Assembly: GCF_025962655.1 (NCBI RefSeq)
Contig: NZ_JAGFPE010000008.1
Span: forward strand, 186,001-250,000
Reading direction: 5' to 3'
Length of the DNA stretch: 64,000 bases
Source: Candidatus Symbiopectobacterium sp. NZEC151
GTDB lineage: Bacteria > Pseudomonadota > Gammaproteobacteria > Enterobacterales > Enterobacteriaceae
Of the stretch, positions 47,482 to 64,000 are shown one piece after another (the stretch's first letter is position 1; each line of letters opens with the position of its first letter). Both the position numbers and the translations under genes were made by a program. The notes under the pieces were generated by a model, which made no database searches, was not told the DNA's origin, and saw only the letters and a program-made list of their open reading frames with translations.

Positions 47482-48291
47482 ATGAGATCACTATTTAAAG
47501 TAACGCTGTTAGCGACGACGATGGCACTGACGCTGAATGCTAACCTGGTAATGGCAGCAGACGCGGCCAAAGCGTCCGATGCGGCCCCAGCGGCAAAATT
47601 CAAGAGCGATGAGGATGCCGCCGCTTATGCGCTGGGTGCTTCCTTAGGCCGTTACATGGATAATTCCCTGAAAGAACAGGAAAAACTGGGCATTACGCTG
47701 AATAAAGACCAGCTGATTGCCGGGGTTCAGGACGCGTTTGCTGACAAGAGCAAACTGAGCGACGAAGAGATTGAGAAGACGCTGCAAGGTTTCGAAACGC
47801 GCGTGAAAACCGCCGCAGAAGCGAAAATGAAGCAGGATGCCAAAGAAAGCGCTGACAAAGGCACCAAATTCCGTGATGCATTTGCCAAAGAAAAAGGCGT
47901 GAAGAAAACGGAATCTGGCCTGCTGTATCAGGTAGAAAAAGAGGGTACGGGCGCAGCGCCGAAAGAGAGCGATACCGTTGTGGTTAACTACAAAGGTACG
48001 CTGGTTGACGGTAGCGAGTTTGATAACTCTTACAAACGTGGCGAACCGCTCTCCTTCCGTCTTGACGGTGTTATCCCTGGCTGGACTGAAGGGCTGAAGC
48101 AGGTTAAAAAAGGCGGCAAAATCAAACTGGTTATTCCGCCAGAGTTAGCCTACGGCGAAAATGGTGTTCCGGGCATTCCGGCGAACTCTACGCTGGTGTT
48201 TGAAGTGGAACTGCTGGATATCAAGGCAGACGCTGATGCCAAACCGGCCGCCAAAGCAGAAAAACCCGCTGCCGAGAAAAGCGCTAAATAA
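47482..48291 (+). CDS. fkpA: Periplasmic FKBP-type peptidyl-prolyl isomerase FkpA
   Basis: This gene encodes 269 aa. The signal peptide (MRSLFKVTLLATTMALTLNA, cleavage after LVMA) precedes an N-terminal dimerisation and chaperone domain of helices, then the FKBP domain: DTVVVNYKGTLVDGSEFDNS, GVIPGWTEGLKQVKKGGKI, LVIPPELAYGENG. The C-terminal tail is Ala/Lys-rich. It acts in periplasmic folding under envelope stress. Its location next to slyX matches E. coli. Confidence 0.95.
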   Translation: MRSLFKVTLLATTMALTLNANLVMAADAAKASDAAPAAKFKSDEDAAAYALGASLGRYMDNSLKEQEKLGITLNKDQLIAGVQDAFADKSKLSDEEIEKTLQGFETRVKTAAEAKMKQDAKESADKGTKFRDAFAKEKGVKKTESGLLYQVEKEGTGAAPKESDTVVVNYKGTLVDGSEFDNSYKRGEPLSFRLDGVIPGWTEGLKQVKKGGKIKLVIPPELAYGENGVPGIPANSTLVFEVELLDIKADADAKPAAKAEKPAAEKSAK

Positions 48292-48316
48292 CTCGCGCTA
48301 GCGTTGTTGCAGATTG

Positions 48317-48344
48317 AGCCGTGGGGTAACCCGCGGCTTTTTTA
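48317..48344 (+). terminator. Rho-independent terminator of fkpA
   Basis: AGCCGTGGG pairs with CCCGCGGCT around GTAA, followed by six T residues. It touches the end of the convergent pmrB gene. Confidence 0.8.
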
Positions 48345-49433
48345 TGAAAGTAGCGGCGGGAAGGTGACCTCCGCCATCGTGCCGTTGCCCTCACGCAGGT
48401 TGCTGAGCGTCAATGCGCCATGATGCAGTTGCGCCACGCGGGTGACAATGCTCAATCCCAGACCGATGCCGCCGTAGCGGGTGTCCATGCGGACAAACGC
48501 CTTGCTCAATTCACCGACTTTGCTCTCATCAATGCCAGGTCCTTGGTCACGCACTTGCAAGGTGATTTCCGGATCGGCGGTAAGCCGCACGGTAATGGTG
48601 CTCTCAGGTGGACTGTAACGGTGGGCGTTTTCGATCAAATTACGCAGCAGCAGTTGCAGTAAGGTGGCATCGCCCTGTATCGCCACATCCCCCTCGCCGA
48701 TCTGCCAGTCAATACGCTGGTTGCGCTGACAGACCATCTCTTCCAGCGCATCCTGTATGGGGATAATCACATCTTGAGCCAGCGAAACCTGTTGGTAGTG
48801 GCCGGAGGAGAACGCCACGGCGGCGCGCGCCAACTGAAGCAGCTGTTCAACGGTGCGTGTCATGGTATCGATGCGTGCAATCAGCGGTTGGCAATCGATC
48901 CCGTGACGCTGCTGCTGGAGCTCCAGGTGCAGCCGTATTCCCGCCAGCGGGGTACGTAATTCGTGCGCGACGTCAGCGGTAAACTGGCGCTCGCGTTCCA
49001 GCGTTTCATTCAGGCGCACGAAGAGCTGGTTCATGGAGTGTGTCACGGCGGCAATCTCTTCCACCTGCTGATTATCGGCGATCGGTTCCAGATTTTCCGC
49101 GCTGCGGTTGCCCAGTTCCTCAGCGAGGCGTGACAGTGGCCGCGTAATCCAGTTCACCGCCTGAATAGAAAGAAACAGGGAAGCCAGCACCATCACCAGG
49201 CTGGGTATGCTGAGTGAGGCGATGGATTCGCGTATTTCCTTGGTGATATGCTCGTTGCGCGCGTGTTCACTCAGCGTTTTATCCACCAGAAACTCGATCT
49301 GTTCCTTACTTTCATGCCATAGCCAGGCGACACTGATGAGCTGACATGTCAGCAAAATACATCCCAGCGCGATGATAAGCCGCCAGCGCATGCTGGCCGC
49401 AGGGGGAGACATCGAGCTGAAAATGCGTTTCAT
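48342..49433 (-). CDS. basS: Sensor histidine kinase PmrB (BasS)
   Basis: This gene encodes 363 aa. Two membrane segments ([39 protein letters not shown]) flank a short periplasmic loop of about 35 residues, as in PmrB iron/polymyxin sensors. HAMP, the H-box [15 protein letters not shown], the N-box [13 protein letters not shown] and the G-box GGIGLGLSI follow. It overlaps the response-regulator gene by 4 bp and is downstream of eptA, the standard eptA-pmrA-pmrB order. Confidence 0.9.
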   Translation of the reverse strand: MKRIFSSMSPPAASMRWRLIIALGCILLTCQLISVAWLWHESKEQIEFLVDKTLSEHARNEHITKEIRESIASLSIPSLVMVLASLFLSIQAVNWITRPLSRLAEELGNRSAENLEPIADNQQVEEIAAVTHSMNQLFVRLNETLERERQFTADVAHELRTPLAGIRLHLELQQQRHGIDCQPLIARIDTMTRTVEQLLQLARAAVAFSSGHYQQVSLAQDVIIPIQDALEEMVCQRNQRIDWQIGEGDVAIQGDATLLQLLLRNLIENAHRYSPPESTITVRLTADPEITLQVRDQGPGIDESKVGELSKAFVRMDTRYGGIGLGLSIVTRVAQLHHGALTLSNLREGNGTMAEVTFPPLLS

Positions 49434-50098
49434 GCGTCATCCTCGGTGGTGAACAGGTAGCCGAAGCCACGCAAGGTACGGATGCGTGCTTTGCCGATTT
49501 TCTGTCGTAAATGGTGGACATGAACTTCGAGTGAGTTTGAGGCGGGGTCGTCATTCCAACTGTAAATATCCTGATGCAGCAGCTCGCGGTGAACGGGCTG
49601 CCCGGCTTTTAATACCAGCCTCGCGAGAATCGCAAACTCTTTGGGCGTCAGAATAACCGATTCCTGCTTCAGGCTCACCTGCTGAGTGGTGAGATCCAGA
49701 CAGAGATCGCCCACCACAACCTGGTTGTCGCTTGCGCCTTGGTGGCGGCGGATCAGGGCTCTGACCCGTGCCAACAGCTCCGTCAGTGCAAACGGCTTGA
49801 CCAGATAGTCATCGGCACCGGAATCCAGCCCGCTGACGCGATCGTCGATGGTATCGCGGGCGGTCAGGATCAATACGGGCAGATGCTGGTGCTGTTTGCG
49901 CCAGCGTGCCAGCAGTTGCAAGCCATCGCCATCCGGTAGCCCGAGATCCAGAACCACCAGACTGTATGGCGCGCTGTTTAATAACGCATCCGCCTGTTTG
50001 GCTCCGCCTGCGCAGTCGCAGGCGTACCCTTCCTGACTGAGCGCCAGTAACAGTCCCTCTTGCAGTAGGGCATCATCTTCTACAATCAACAATCTCAC
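49430..50098 (-). CDS. basR: Response regulator PmrA (BasR)
   Basis: This gene encodes 222 aa of the OmpR family. The phosphoacceptor Asp lies in [13 protein letters not shown] near residue 51, the switch Lys in DYLVKPFAL, and a winged-helix domain with [11 protein letters not shown] and LRGFGYLF completes the protein. It activates lipid A modification genes under iron, low pH or antimicrobial peptides. It overlaps both eptA and basS by 4 bp. Confidence 0.93.
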   Translation of the reverse strand: MRLLIVEDDALLQEGLLLALSQEGYACDCAGGAKQADALLNSAPYSLVVLDLGLPDGDGLQLLARWRKQHQHLPVLILTARDTIDDRVSGLDSGADDYLVKPFALTELLARVRALIRRHQGASDNQVVVGDLCLDLTTQQVSLKQESVILTPKEFAILARLVLKAGQPVHRELLHQDIYSWNDDPASNSLEVHVHHLRQKIGKARIRTLRGFGYLFTTEDDA

Positions 50099-51744
50099 GC
50101 AGTTTTATCCTGACATCCCTTGAGGATATCCCATTCAGGCTGATATTCGTTGGTAGTCACATTAAGCATTCCCAGTATGGTGTGAAACAGATTGTCTTGC
50201 GAATAACTTTGCGTTTGCGCGCGTTCTCGCAAACATGTCTCTTTCACGGCAAATTGCTGCTGGTAGTCATGCGACAGCCACATCAACATCGGAATATGCG
50301 TTTGTTGTGAGGGGGCGACGGCATAGGGCATGCTGTGTAAGTAAACACCGTCTTCCCCTAATGATTCTCCATGATCGGAGAGATAAACCAATGCGGTGTT
50401 GAACTTATCCTGATGGTTTTTCAGCAGATCGATAGCGTGGTTTAGCGTGTTATCCAGGTAAAGTAGCGTGTTGTCATAGGTGTTGGTTAACGCTTCTCGG
50501 GAACAGTTCTGAATCTGGTTGGTGTCGCAGGTCGGTGTAAAGTGTTTGAACGCATCCGGATAACGTTTGTAATAGGCTGGCCCGTGGCTGCCAATCGTGT
50601 GCAGCACAATAATGGCATCGCTATTCAGTTGATTGATATGATCTTCCACGCCGGTAAACAGCGCCTCATCGTAGCATTCTCCGCCACTGCATAAGCCCGG
50701 GGCCGCGATGCTGGGAATGTCTTTATTGGGAACCCGATCGCAGACGCCCTTGCATCCGCCGTCATTTTCCTGCCACAGTACATTGATGCCCGCGCGTTGA
50801 ACAATATCCAACAGCCCTTCCTGATGGCTGGCCAGTGCGGCATCGTATTGCGTGCGTGGCATGTTAGAGAACATGCAGGGAACCGAAACGCCGGTTGAGG
50901 TGCCACACGACTGGGTATTGGGAAAATAGATCGCGTTGGCCTTTTTCAACTGCGGGTTGGTCTCCTTACGGTATCCTCCCAGAGAGAAGTTTTCCGCGCG
51001 GGCGGTTTCTCCTACCACTAAAATGATCAGGTTTTTCTTGCCATTAGCGTTAGCAGGACGCGGCCCTTGGTGTGCATCCAGGCCGATTTGCACCAACGGC
51101 TGGTTAGCCAGCGCCCGATGCTTAAAGTAGGAAAGATTGGCGGCTATCACATTGCTGGGAGTAATAGATTTCACCAACTCCTTGTTATTTCGCATTAATG
51201 ATGCGTAATCTTTGTAAAATAGCGCGGCGACGAGCAATATTGTCAGCAGTGACAGTGCGATAATTAAAAAGCGCTGACCAATATTTATCACGGTAAATGC
51301 CGTCGGTTTTATTTTTACCCACAATGCGAATCCGGCAGGCACGATCCCGAACAGCAATACCCAGAGCGCCAGTTGTGGCGTTAATAGATCGACAGATTCC
51401 GACACGTTGGTTTCCATCACGTTCTGTATCATGGTGCGATCGATAATAATGCTGTAGTTCAGCATGAAATATTGCACTGAAGCGCCTGCGATCAGCAGCG
51501 CCGCAATGGCCCACTGGCGCAGGTAGGGAATCGCGAACAGGGTAAAGACGATATTCAGTACGGCGAAAATCACCAACGGCATGCTCAGGAAAAAAGGCAG
51601 CGTTGTGTGCTGGCTGAAATCCAGCAGGTGCAGCGTTTGACGATAGTAGGCAACGTTTTGCACCAGCGTGACAAAGGCAGAGAAAAACAGCACGTAGCCG
51701 ATGCTTGTCCACTGGGGGCGGGAAAGGGTAAAACGAATTTTCAT
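50095..51744 (-). CDS. eptA: Lipid A phosphoethanolamine transferase EptA
   Basis: This gene encodes 549 aa from ATG 51744 (MKIRFTLSRPQW); the longer start at 51768 is not supported by the family. Five N-terminal membrane segments are followed by a periplasmic alkaline-phosphatase-like domain with VVGETARAENFSLGGY, the nucleophile region QSCGTSTGVSVPCMFS (Thr), and the zinc site YLSDHGESLGE. It adds phosphoethanolamine to lipid A, lowering polymyxin binding. It is the first gene of the operon with basR and basS and carries a PmrA box upstream. Confidence 0.94.
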   Translation of the reverse strand: MKIRFTLSRPQWTSIGYVLFFSAFVTLVQNVAYYRQTLHLLDFSQHTTLPFFLSMPLVIFAVLNIVFTLFAIPYLRQWAIAALLIAGASVQYFMLNYSIIIDRTMIQNVMETNVSESVDLLTPQLALWVLLFGIVPAGFALWVKIKPTAFTVINIGQRFLIIALSLLTILLVAALFYKDYASLMRNNKELVKSITPSNVIAANLSYFKHRALANQPLVQIGLDAHQGPRPANANGKKNLIILVVGETARAENFSLGGYRKETNPQLKKANAIYFPNTQSCGTSTGVSVPCMFSNMPRTQYDAALASHQEGLLDIVQRAGINVLWQENDGGCKGVCDRVPNKDIPSIAAPGLCSGGECYDEALFTGVEDHINQLNSDAIIVLHTIGSHGPAYYKRYPDAFKHFTPTCDTNQIQNCSREALTNTYDNTLLYLDNTLNHAIDLLKNHQDKFNTALVYLSDHGESLGEDGVYLHSMPYAVAPSQQTHIPMLMWLSHDYQQQFAVKETCLRERAQTQSYSQDNLFHTILGMLNVTTNEYQPEWDILKGCQDKTA

Positions 51745-51801
51745 GGCTATCTCAATGAATAAAGACAAAATGAGTGATAGCGCGTGACGGTAAGATATTA
51801 A

Positions 51802-51818
51802 AATTAAGCCAACCTTAA
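51802..51818 (-). promoter_or_regulatory. PmrA box upstream of eptA
   Basis: On the minus strand CTTAAG-GTTGG-CTTAAT is a two-half-site direct repeat with a 5-bp spacer, an excellent match to the PmrA consensus. It lies 58 bp before the eptA start, with TAATAT downstream as a possible -10. It implies autoregulation of the eptA-pmrAB operon. Confidence 0.82.
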
Positions 51819-51967
51819 GACGGCGTTCATATGTCGTGTAAAAGGGGGCAACACCGTGAAATGCGGGGACGGGAGAAGGGACATTTGGTAGACTTGATGT
51901 CCTGTCGATGGTGAGTGCCTAAACGTTTAAGGCCATTAAATAGATGATGTCGAGGATGGTGTCAGCC

Positions 51968-52690
51968 ATGTCAAATTCGCTTGTGTCTGGCGAATCAAAT
52001 GAACTTGATTTGCTGGAGGAACGGCCGTTTAACCCGACGGACCATGAGATCCTGAAATCTTACGAGGCGGTGGTAGACGGTCTGGCGATGCTGATCGGTG
52101 AACACTGTGAAATCGTTTTGCATGCGTTAGAGGATCTCAAATCTTCGGCGGTGCGCATTGCTAACGGCGAACACACCGGGCGTAAAATCGGTTCGCCGAT
52201 AACCGATCTGGCGCTGCGCATGCTGCATGATATGGCGGGAGAAGACAGTAGCGTATCCAAAGCGTACTTCACCCGCGCCAAGAGTGGCGTACTGATGAAA
52301 TCAGTGACCATCGCCATTCGTAACCGCGAACAACGTGTGATTGGCCTGCTGTGCATCAACATGAACCTTGATGTGCCTTTTTCCCAGATTGTGCAGACAT
52401 TTATTCCGCCGGAGACCCATGAAGTGGCCTCCTCGGTTAACTTTGCTTCCTCCGTGGACGACCTCGTTGCCCAGACGCTCGAGTTCTCTATTGAAGAAGT
52501 GAACGCGGATCGCAACGTTTCTAACAATGCCAAGAACCGGCAAATTGTGCTGAACCTCTATGAAAAGGGTATTTTCGATATCAAGGATGCGATCAATCAG
52601 GTGGCGGATCGCCTGAACATTTCCAAGCACACCGTTTACCTCTATATCCGCCAGTTTAAAAACGGTGATTTCAGCGGGCACGATCGCTGA
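51968..52690 (+). CDS. yheO: YheO family PAS/HTH regulator
   Basis: This gene encodes 240 aa from ATG 51968 ([21 protein letters not shown]), aligning with E. coli YheO; upstream in-frame ATGs at 51944-51956 are less likely. An N-terminal PAS-like domain ([20 protein letters not shown]) is joined to a C-terminal helix-turn-helix ([20 protein letters not shown]). Its target genes are unknown. It shares one base with the tusD start, so it is probably in an operon with tusDCB. Confidence 0.92.
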   Translation: MSNSLVSGESNELDLLEERPFNPTDHEILKSYEAVVDGLAMLIGEHCEIVLHALEDLKSSAVRIANGEHTGRKIGSPITDLALRMLHDMAGEDSSVSKAYFTRAKSGVLMKSVTIAIRNREQRVIGLLCINMNLDVPFSQIVQTFIPPETHEVASSVNFASSVDDLVAQTLEFSIEEVNADRNVSNNAKNRQIVLNLYEKGIFDIKDAINQVADRLNISKHTVYLYIRQFKNGDFSGHDR

Positions 52691-53079
52691 TGTTGCGCTA
52701 TTGCCTCTTGGTAACGGGTCCGGCATACGGTACGCAGCAGGCGAGTAGTGCGCTGCTGTTTGCCCGGGCATTGATTGCGCAGGGGCACAGTCTGGAAAGC
52801 GTGTTTTTTTATCGGGAAGGGGTGCTGAACGCCAGTCAACTGACGTCCCCCGCTAATGACGAGTTCGATGTGACGAGTGCGTGGCAGCAGTTGGCGGCAA
52901 CGCATCAGGTGGCGCTGAATGTCTGCGTGGCCGCTGCACTGCGTCGCGGCATCACGGACAGCAAACAGGCGACGCTGCTCAACCTGCCGGCCTCCAATCT
53001 GCAACCGGGATTTTCACTGAGCGGTTTAGGTGAATTGGCCCAGTCCGTGTTGACGTGCGATCGCGTCGTACAATTTTAA
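52690..53079 (+). CDS. tusD: Sulfurtransferase subunit TusD
   Basis: This gene encodes 129 aa of the DsrE family. The N-terminus [20 protein letters not shown] is diagnostic, and the active Cys lies in [13 protein letters not shown] near residue 78. With TusB and TusC it relays persulfide sulfur from TusA to TusE for 2-thiouridine at the tRNA wobble position. It is followed at short spacing by tusC and tusB. Confidence 0.94.
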   Translation: MLRYCLLVTGPAYGTQQASSALLFARALIAQGHSLESVFFYREGVLNASQLTSPANDEFDVTSAWQQLAATHQVALNVCVAAALRRGITDSKQATLLNLPASNLQPGFSLSGLGELAQSVLTCDRVVQF

Positions 53080-53088
53080 GGCGCGATA

Positions 53089-53448
53089 ATGAAACGCATC
53101 GCTTTCTTGTTTACCCATGCTCCGCACGGCGACGCGTCAGGGCGAGAAGGACTGGATGCCTTATTGGCAACCTCCGCGCTGACCGATGACATTGGCGTGT
53201 TTTTTATCGGTGATGGTGTGCTGCAACTGTTGCCCGGTCAGCAGCCTGACATCATTCTGATGCGTAACTACATTGCCACGTTTGGCGTGTTGCCGTTGTA
53301 CGACATCGAGCGCTGCTATCTGTGTGCGGCGTCTGCCGAGCAGCGCGGCCTGACCGCGGATACGGCATGGGTGATTGACGTTGAACGTCTCGCGCCGGAT
53401 GCCCTGCGTGCAACGCTTGCCGACTATGACACTGTCCTTACGTTTTAA
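53089..53448 (+). CDS. tusC: Sulfurtransferase complex subunit TusC
   Basis: This gene encodes 119 aa, DsrF-like. The start [24 protein letters not shown] and the segment [12 protein letters not shown] are typical. It is a structural member of the TusBCD hexamer. It lies 9 bp after tusD and 18 bp before tusB. Confidence 0.93.
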   Translation: MKRIAFLFTHAPHGDASGREGLDALLATSALTDDIGVFFIGDGVLQLLPGQQPDIILMRNYIATFGVLPLYDIERCYLCAASAEQRGLTADTAWVIDVERLAPDALRATLADYDTVLTF

Positions 53449-53466
53449 TTTGAGAGCGTTACGCTT

Positions 53467-53784
53467 ATGCAGCCTGTGACTCAACCTACGAAAACGCGCT
53501 TGCACACGCTTTCCCGTTCTCCCTATCACACCGATATCGACGCCATGTTGCGCTGCGTACTACCACAGGATGCGCTGCTGCTGCTGCAAGACGGTGTCAT
53601 TGCCGCGTTGAGGCAGGGGAATGTGGTGGCGCGCCTGCTGGCGTTGGGCATTCCTGTCTACGCGTTGCAGGAAGATGTGAACGCCCGTGGCTTGGCAGAA
53701 CAAATATCAACCGGTATTCTGCTGGTCGACTATACTGAATTTGTCCGGCTGACCGCCCAACACGCTGTGCAACTGGCGTGGTGA
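53467..53784 (+). CDS. tusB: Sulfurtransferase complex subunit TusB
   Basis: This gene encodes 105 aa from ATG 53467. The homologous region begins RLHTLSRSPYHTD, so a TTG at 53500 (giving 94 aa, the E. coli length) is a possible alternative start. The conserved block LLLLQDGVIAAL and the end ILLVDYTEFVRL are present. It completes the tusDCB set upstream of the str operon. Confidence 0.9.
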   Translation: MQPVTQPTKTRLHTLSRSPYHTDIDAMLRCVLPQDALLLLQDGVIAALRQGNVVARLLALGIPVYALQEDVNARGLAEQISTGILLVDYTEFVRLTAQHAVQLAW

Positions 53785-53805
53785 TGCTGAAATTTTGACT
53801 ATTTC

Positions 53806-54290
<485 letters not shown>

Positions 54291-54371
54291 TGGTTCTCCG
54301 TTAAGTAAGGCCAAACGTTTTAACTTAAATGTCAAACTAAACTCGTAGAGTTTTGGACAATCCTGAATTAA

Positions 54372-54857
<486 letters not shown>

Positions 54858-54938
54858 TTCCCGCGGGCTAACCAGGCGGGCGTGCTTTGCGGCCCGCCCG
54901 TTTGCGTTAACTGATGAATTGAACGTCCGAAGATATAG

Positions 54939-57062
<2,124 letters not shown>

Positions 57063-57116
57063 TACTCGGGTTTAACACATTGATCCCATGTCCTCTCCAC
57101 GGGGGAGGATATTTGA

Positions 57117-58316
<1,200 letters not shown>

Positions 58317-58361
58317 TTGCTGATACGTTAGTAACACCTGTGCGCTAGCGATAGCGTAAGA

Positions 58362-58388
58362 AAAAGGACACTTCGGTGTCCTTTTTTT
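58362..58388 (+). terminator. Rho-independent terminator of the str operon
   Basis: AAAGGACAC and GTGTCCTTT form a stem capped by the stable TTCG tetraloop and followed by a T-run. Confidence 0.92.
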
Positions 58389-58412
58389 ATGGGCGTTGAC
58401 AAAACTGTAATT

Positions 58413-58437
58413 GAAATAAAAACCATTCTTATTTACA
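58413..58437. promoter_or_regulatory. Candidate Fur box upstream of bfd
   Basis: GAAATAAAAACCATTCTTAT followed by TTACA is an AT-rich imperfect dyad similar to Fur sites, and a TTGACA lies just upstream at 58396-58401. E. coli bfd is Fur-repressed. The match is moderate. Confidence 0.4.
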
Positions 58438-58536
58438 CTCTCATTGACTGTTTTATAGTCACTTTTGCGACTGCCGTGCGGAAGGCAGCAACGAAAGAGG
58501 ATGTGGGTCCGCGACTGAGAGAATGAGTTATCCTGT

Positions 58537-58731
58537 ATGTATGTCTGCCTGTGTAATGCCATTTCCGATAAAGTTATTCGGCACGCCGTCCGCCAGCATC
58601 AACCCCGCTCGCTCAATCAACTGCGCCAGTTAATGCCTATTGGCAGTGATTGCGGCAAGTGTATTCGCCAGGCTCGCCTGATTATGGAAGAAGAGCAGGC
58701 ACTGTTATCGCCCATGTCGGACGTTGCGTAA
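58537..58731 (+). CDS. bfd: Bacterioferritin-associated ferredoxin
   Basis: This gene encodes 64 aa. The four [2Fe-2S] cysteines are C4, C6, C39 and C42 (MYVCLC and SDCGKC). It reduces the ferric core of bacterioferritin through the haem so that iron can be released. It is paired with bfr 100 bp downstream, and both sit between the str and S10 operons as in E. coli. Confidence 0.96.
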   Translation: MYVCLCNAISDKVIRHAVRQHQPRSLNQLRQLMPIGSDCGKCIRQARLIMEEEQALLSPMSDVA

Positions 58732-58831
58732 TCGGCCGCTTTCAGTGAAACCGCACAAAATGTAGGCGATTTCGTTGACTCTCCCCCCTCCAGTTCTACA
58801 CTTTTAAGACCTGGAGCGAAGGAGCAATGTC

Positions 58832-59305
58832 ATGAAAGGCGATAAAAAAGTCATAGCACATCTAAATAAGTTGCTGGGTAATGAACTGGTTGCGATTAAC
58901 CAGTACTTTTTACATGCCCGTATGTTTAAAAACTGGGGACTGACCCGTCTTGACCAGCACGAATACCATGAATCCATCGATGAAATGAAACATGCCGACC
59001 GGTATATCGAGCGTATCCTGTTTCTTGAAGGGATTCCCAACCTGCAAGATCTCGGAAAGCTCAATATTGGTGAGGATGTCGAAGAGATACTGCGTTCTGA
59101 CCTGAAATTGGAGTTGGATGGCGCCAAGGATTTGCGCGAGGGGATAGCCTATATGGATTCGGTGCGCGATTATGTCAGCCGCGATCTGCTGATTGAAATC
59201 CTGGCCGATGAAGAAGGGCATATCGACTGGATTGAGACGGAGCTTGACCTGATAGCACGCCTCGGCTTGCCTAATTATTTGCAAGCTCAGCTAAAACCGG
59301 CGTGA
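58832..59305 (+). CDS. bfr: Bacterioferritin
   Basis: This gene encodes 157 aa. Ferroxidase ligands are in GNELVAINQ (E18), DEMKHAD (E51, H54), and the later [10 protein letters not shown] (E127, H130); Met52 is the haem ligand. Twenty-four subunits form an iron-storage shell with intersubunit haems. The ribosome site GCGAAGGAG lies upstream of ATG 58832. Confidence 0.97.
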   Translation: MKGDKKVIAHLNKLLGNELVAINQYFLHARMFKNWGLTRLDQHEYHESIDEMKHADRYIERILFLEGIPNLQDLGKLNIGEDVEEILRSDLKLELDGAKDLREGIAYMDSVRDYVSRDLLIEILADEEGHIDWIETELDLIARLGLPNYLQAQLKPA

Positions 59306-59320
59306 TTGTGTAAAACACGG

Positions 59321-59348
59321 TTGCTTCCTGAACAGATTTACGTATAAT
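59321..59348 (+). promoter_or_regulatory. S10 operon promoter
   Basis: TTGCTT (59321-59326), 16 bp, TATAAT (59343-59348) followed by a GC-rich GCGCGGGCCCG start region, the usual discriminator of growth-rate-controlled promoters. Confidence 0.8.
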
Positions 59349-59872
<524 letters not shown>

Positions 59873-59892
59873 TCAGGTCATCAAGCGATTGA

Positions 59893-61449
<1,557 letters not shown>

Positions 61450-61462
61450 GTCGGAGGAGTAA

Positions 61463-62290
<828 letters not shown>

Positions 62291-62303
62291 TATTAGAGGA
62301 TAA

Positions 62304-62585
<282 letters not shown>

Positions 62586-62590
62586 GGTAG

Positions 62591-64000
<1,410 letters not shown>

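Overview
The window is a chromosomal segment of a gamma-proteobacterium of the order Enterobacterales. The backbone follows the E. coli str/S10 to dam region: hofQ-aroK-aroB-damX-dam-rpe-gph-trpS, then ppiA, pabA-argD-crp-yhfA-prkB-yheU-yheT, yheS-kefG-kefB-yheV-slyD, slyX-fkpA, yheO-tusDCB, and rpsL-rpsG-fusA-tufA-bfd-bfr-S10 operon. CRP, S12, EF-Tu and the ribosomal proteins are near-identical to those of enterobacteria. A secreted PelB/PelC-type pectate lyase, phytopathogen-style transporters and an ERIC repeat suggest a plant-associated Pectobacteriaceae member (Dickeya/Brenneria/Pectobacterium/Musicola group). The genus cannot be fixed from the sequence alone.

Layout: 1-6.7 kb is the aroKB-damX-dam-rpe-gph-trpS operon. 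6.8-11.5 kb (minus) is a polar amino-acid ABC importer with an AbgB-like M20 amidohydrolase; a sigma-54 -24/-12 element and two NtrC boxes lie upstream. 12.2-18.9 kb is an enolase-superfamily acid-sugar dehydratase/racemase-like gene, an ERIC element and a complete Dpp/Opp-type ABC importer. 19.2-27.7 kb is the most unusual part, an AT-rich island between ppiA and pabA. It carries a pectate lyase gene and four AA10 (lytic polysaccharide monooxygenase-like) genes, plus decayed copies of ppiA, pel and AA10 genes that point to a tandem duplication followed by deletions.

27.8-39.9 kb is the conserved pabA-argD-crp to slyD backbone. 40.0-46.9 kb is a catabolic module: an MFS transporter, an FAH-family enzyme, a chemoreceptor, a LacI-type repressor and a DapA-family lyase/aldolase. 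The two outer promoters carry the same 24-bp operator, and the transporter's leader holds a truncated copy of the DapA-family gene. 47-51.8 kb carries slyX, fkpA and an eptA-pmrA-pmrB lipid A modification operon with a PmrA box. 52-64 kb is yheO-tusDCB, the str operon, bfd-bfr and the S10 operon with its leader, running out inside rplP.

The main biological point is the AA10 group. In copper LPMOs the first copper ligand must be the N-terminal histidine of the mature protein. One protein here has that histidine about 21 residues inside the predicted mature chain. One has lost both histidines. Two have no signal peptide and carry Cys/Pro/His-rich N-terminal extensions. None fits the canonical LPMO maturation route, which suggests a different role or an unrecognised processing step.
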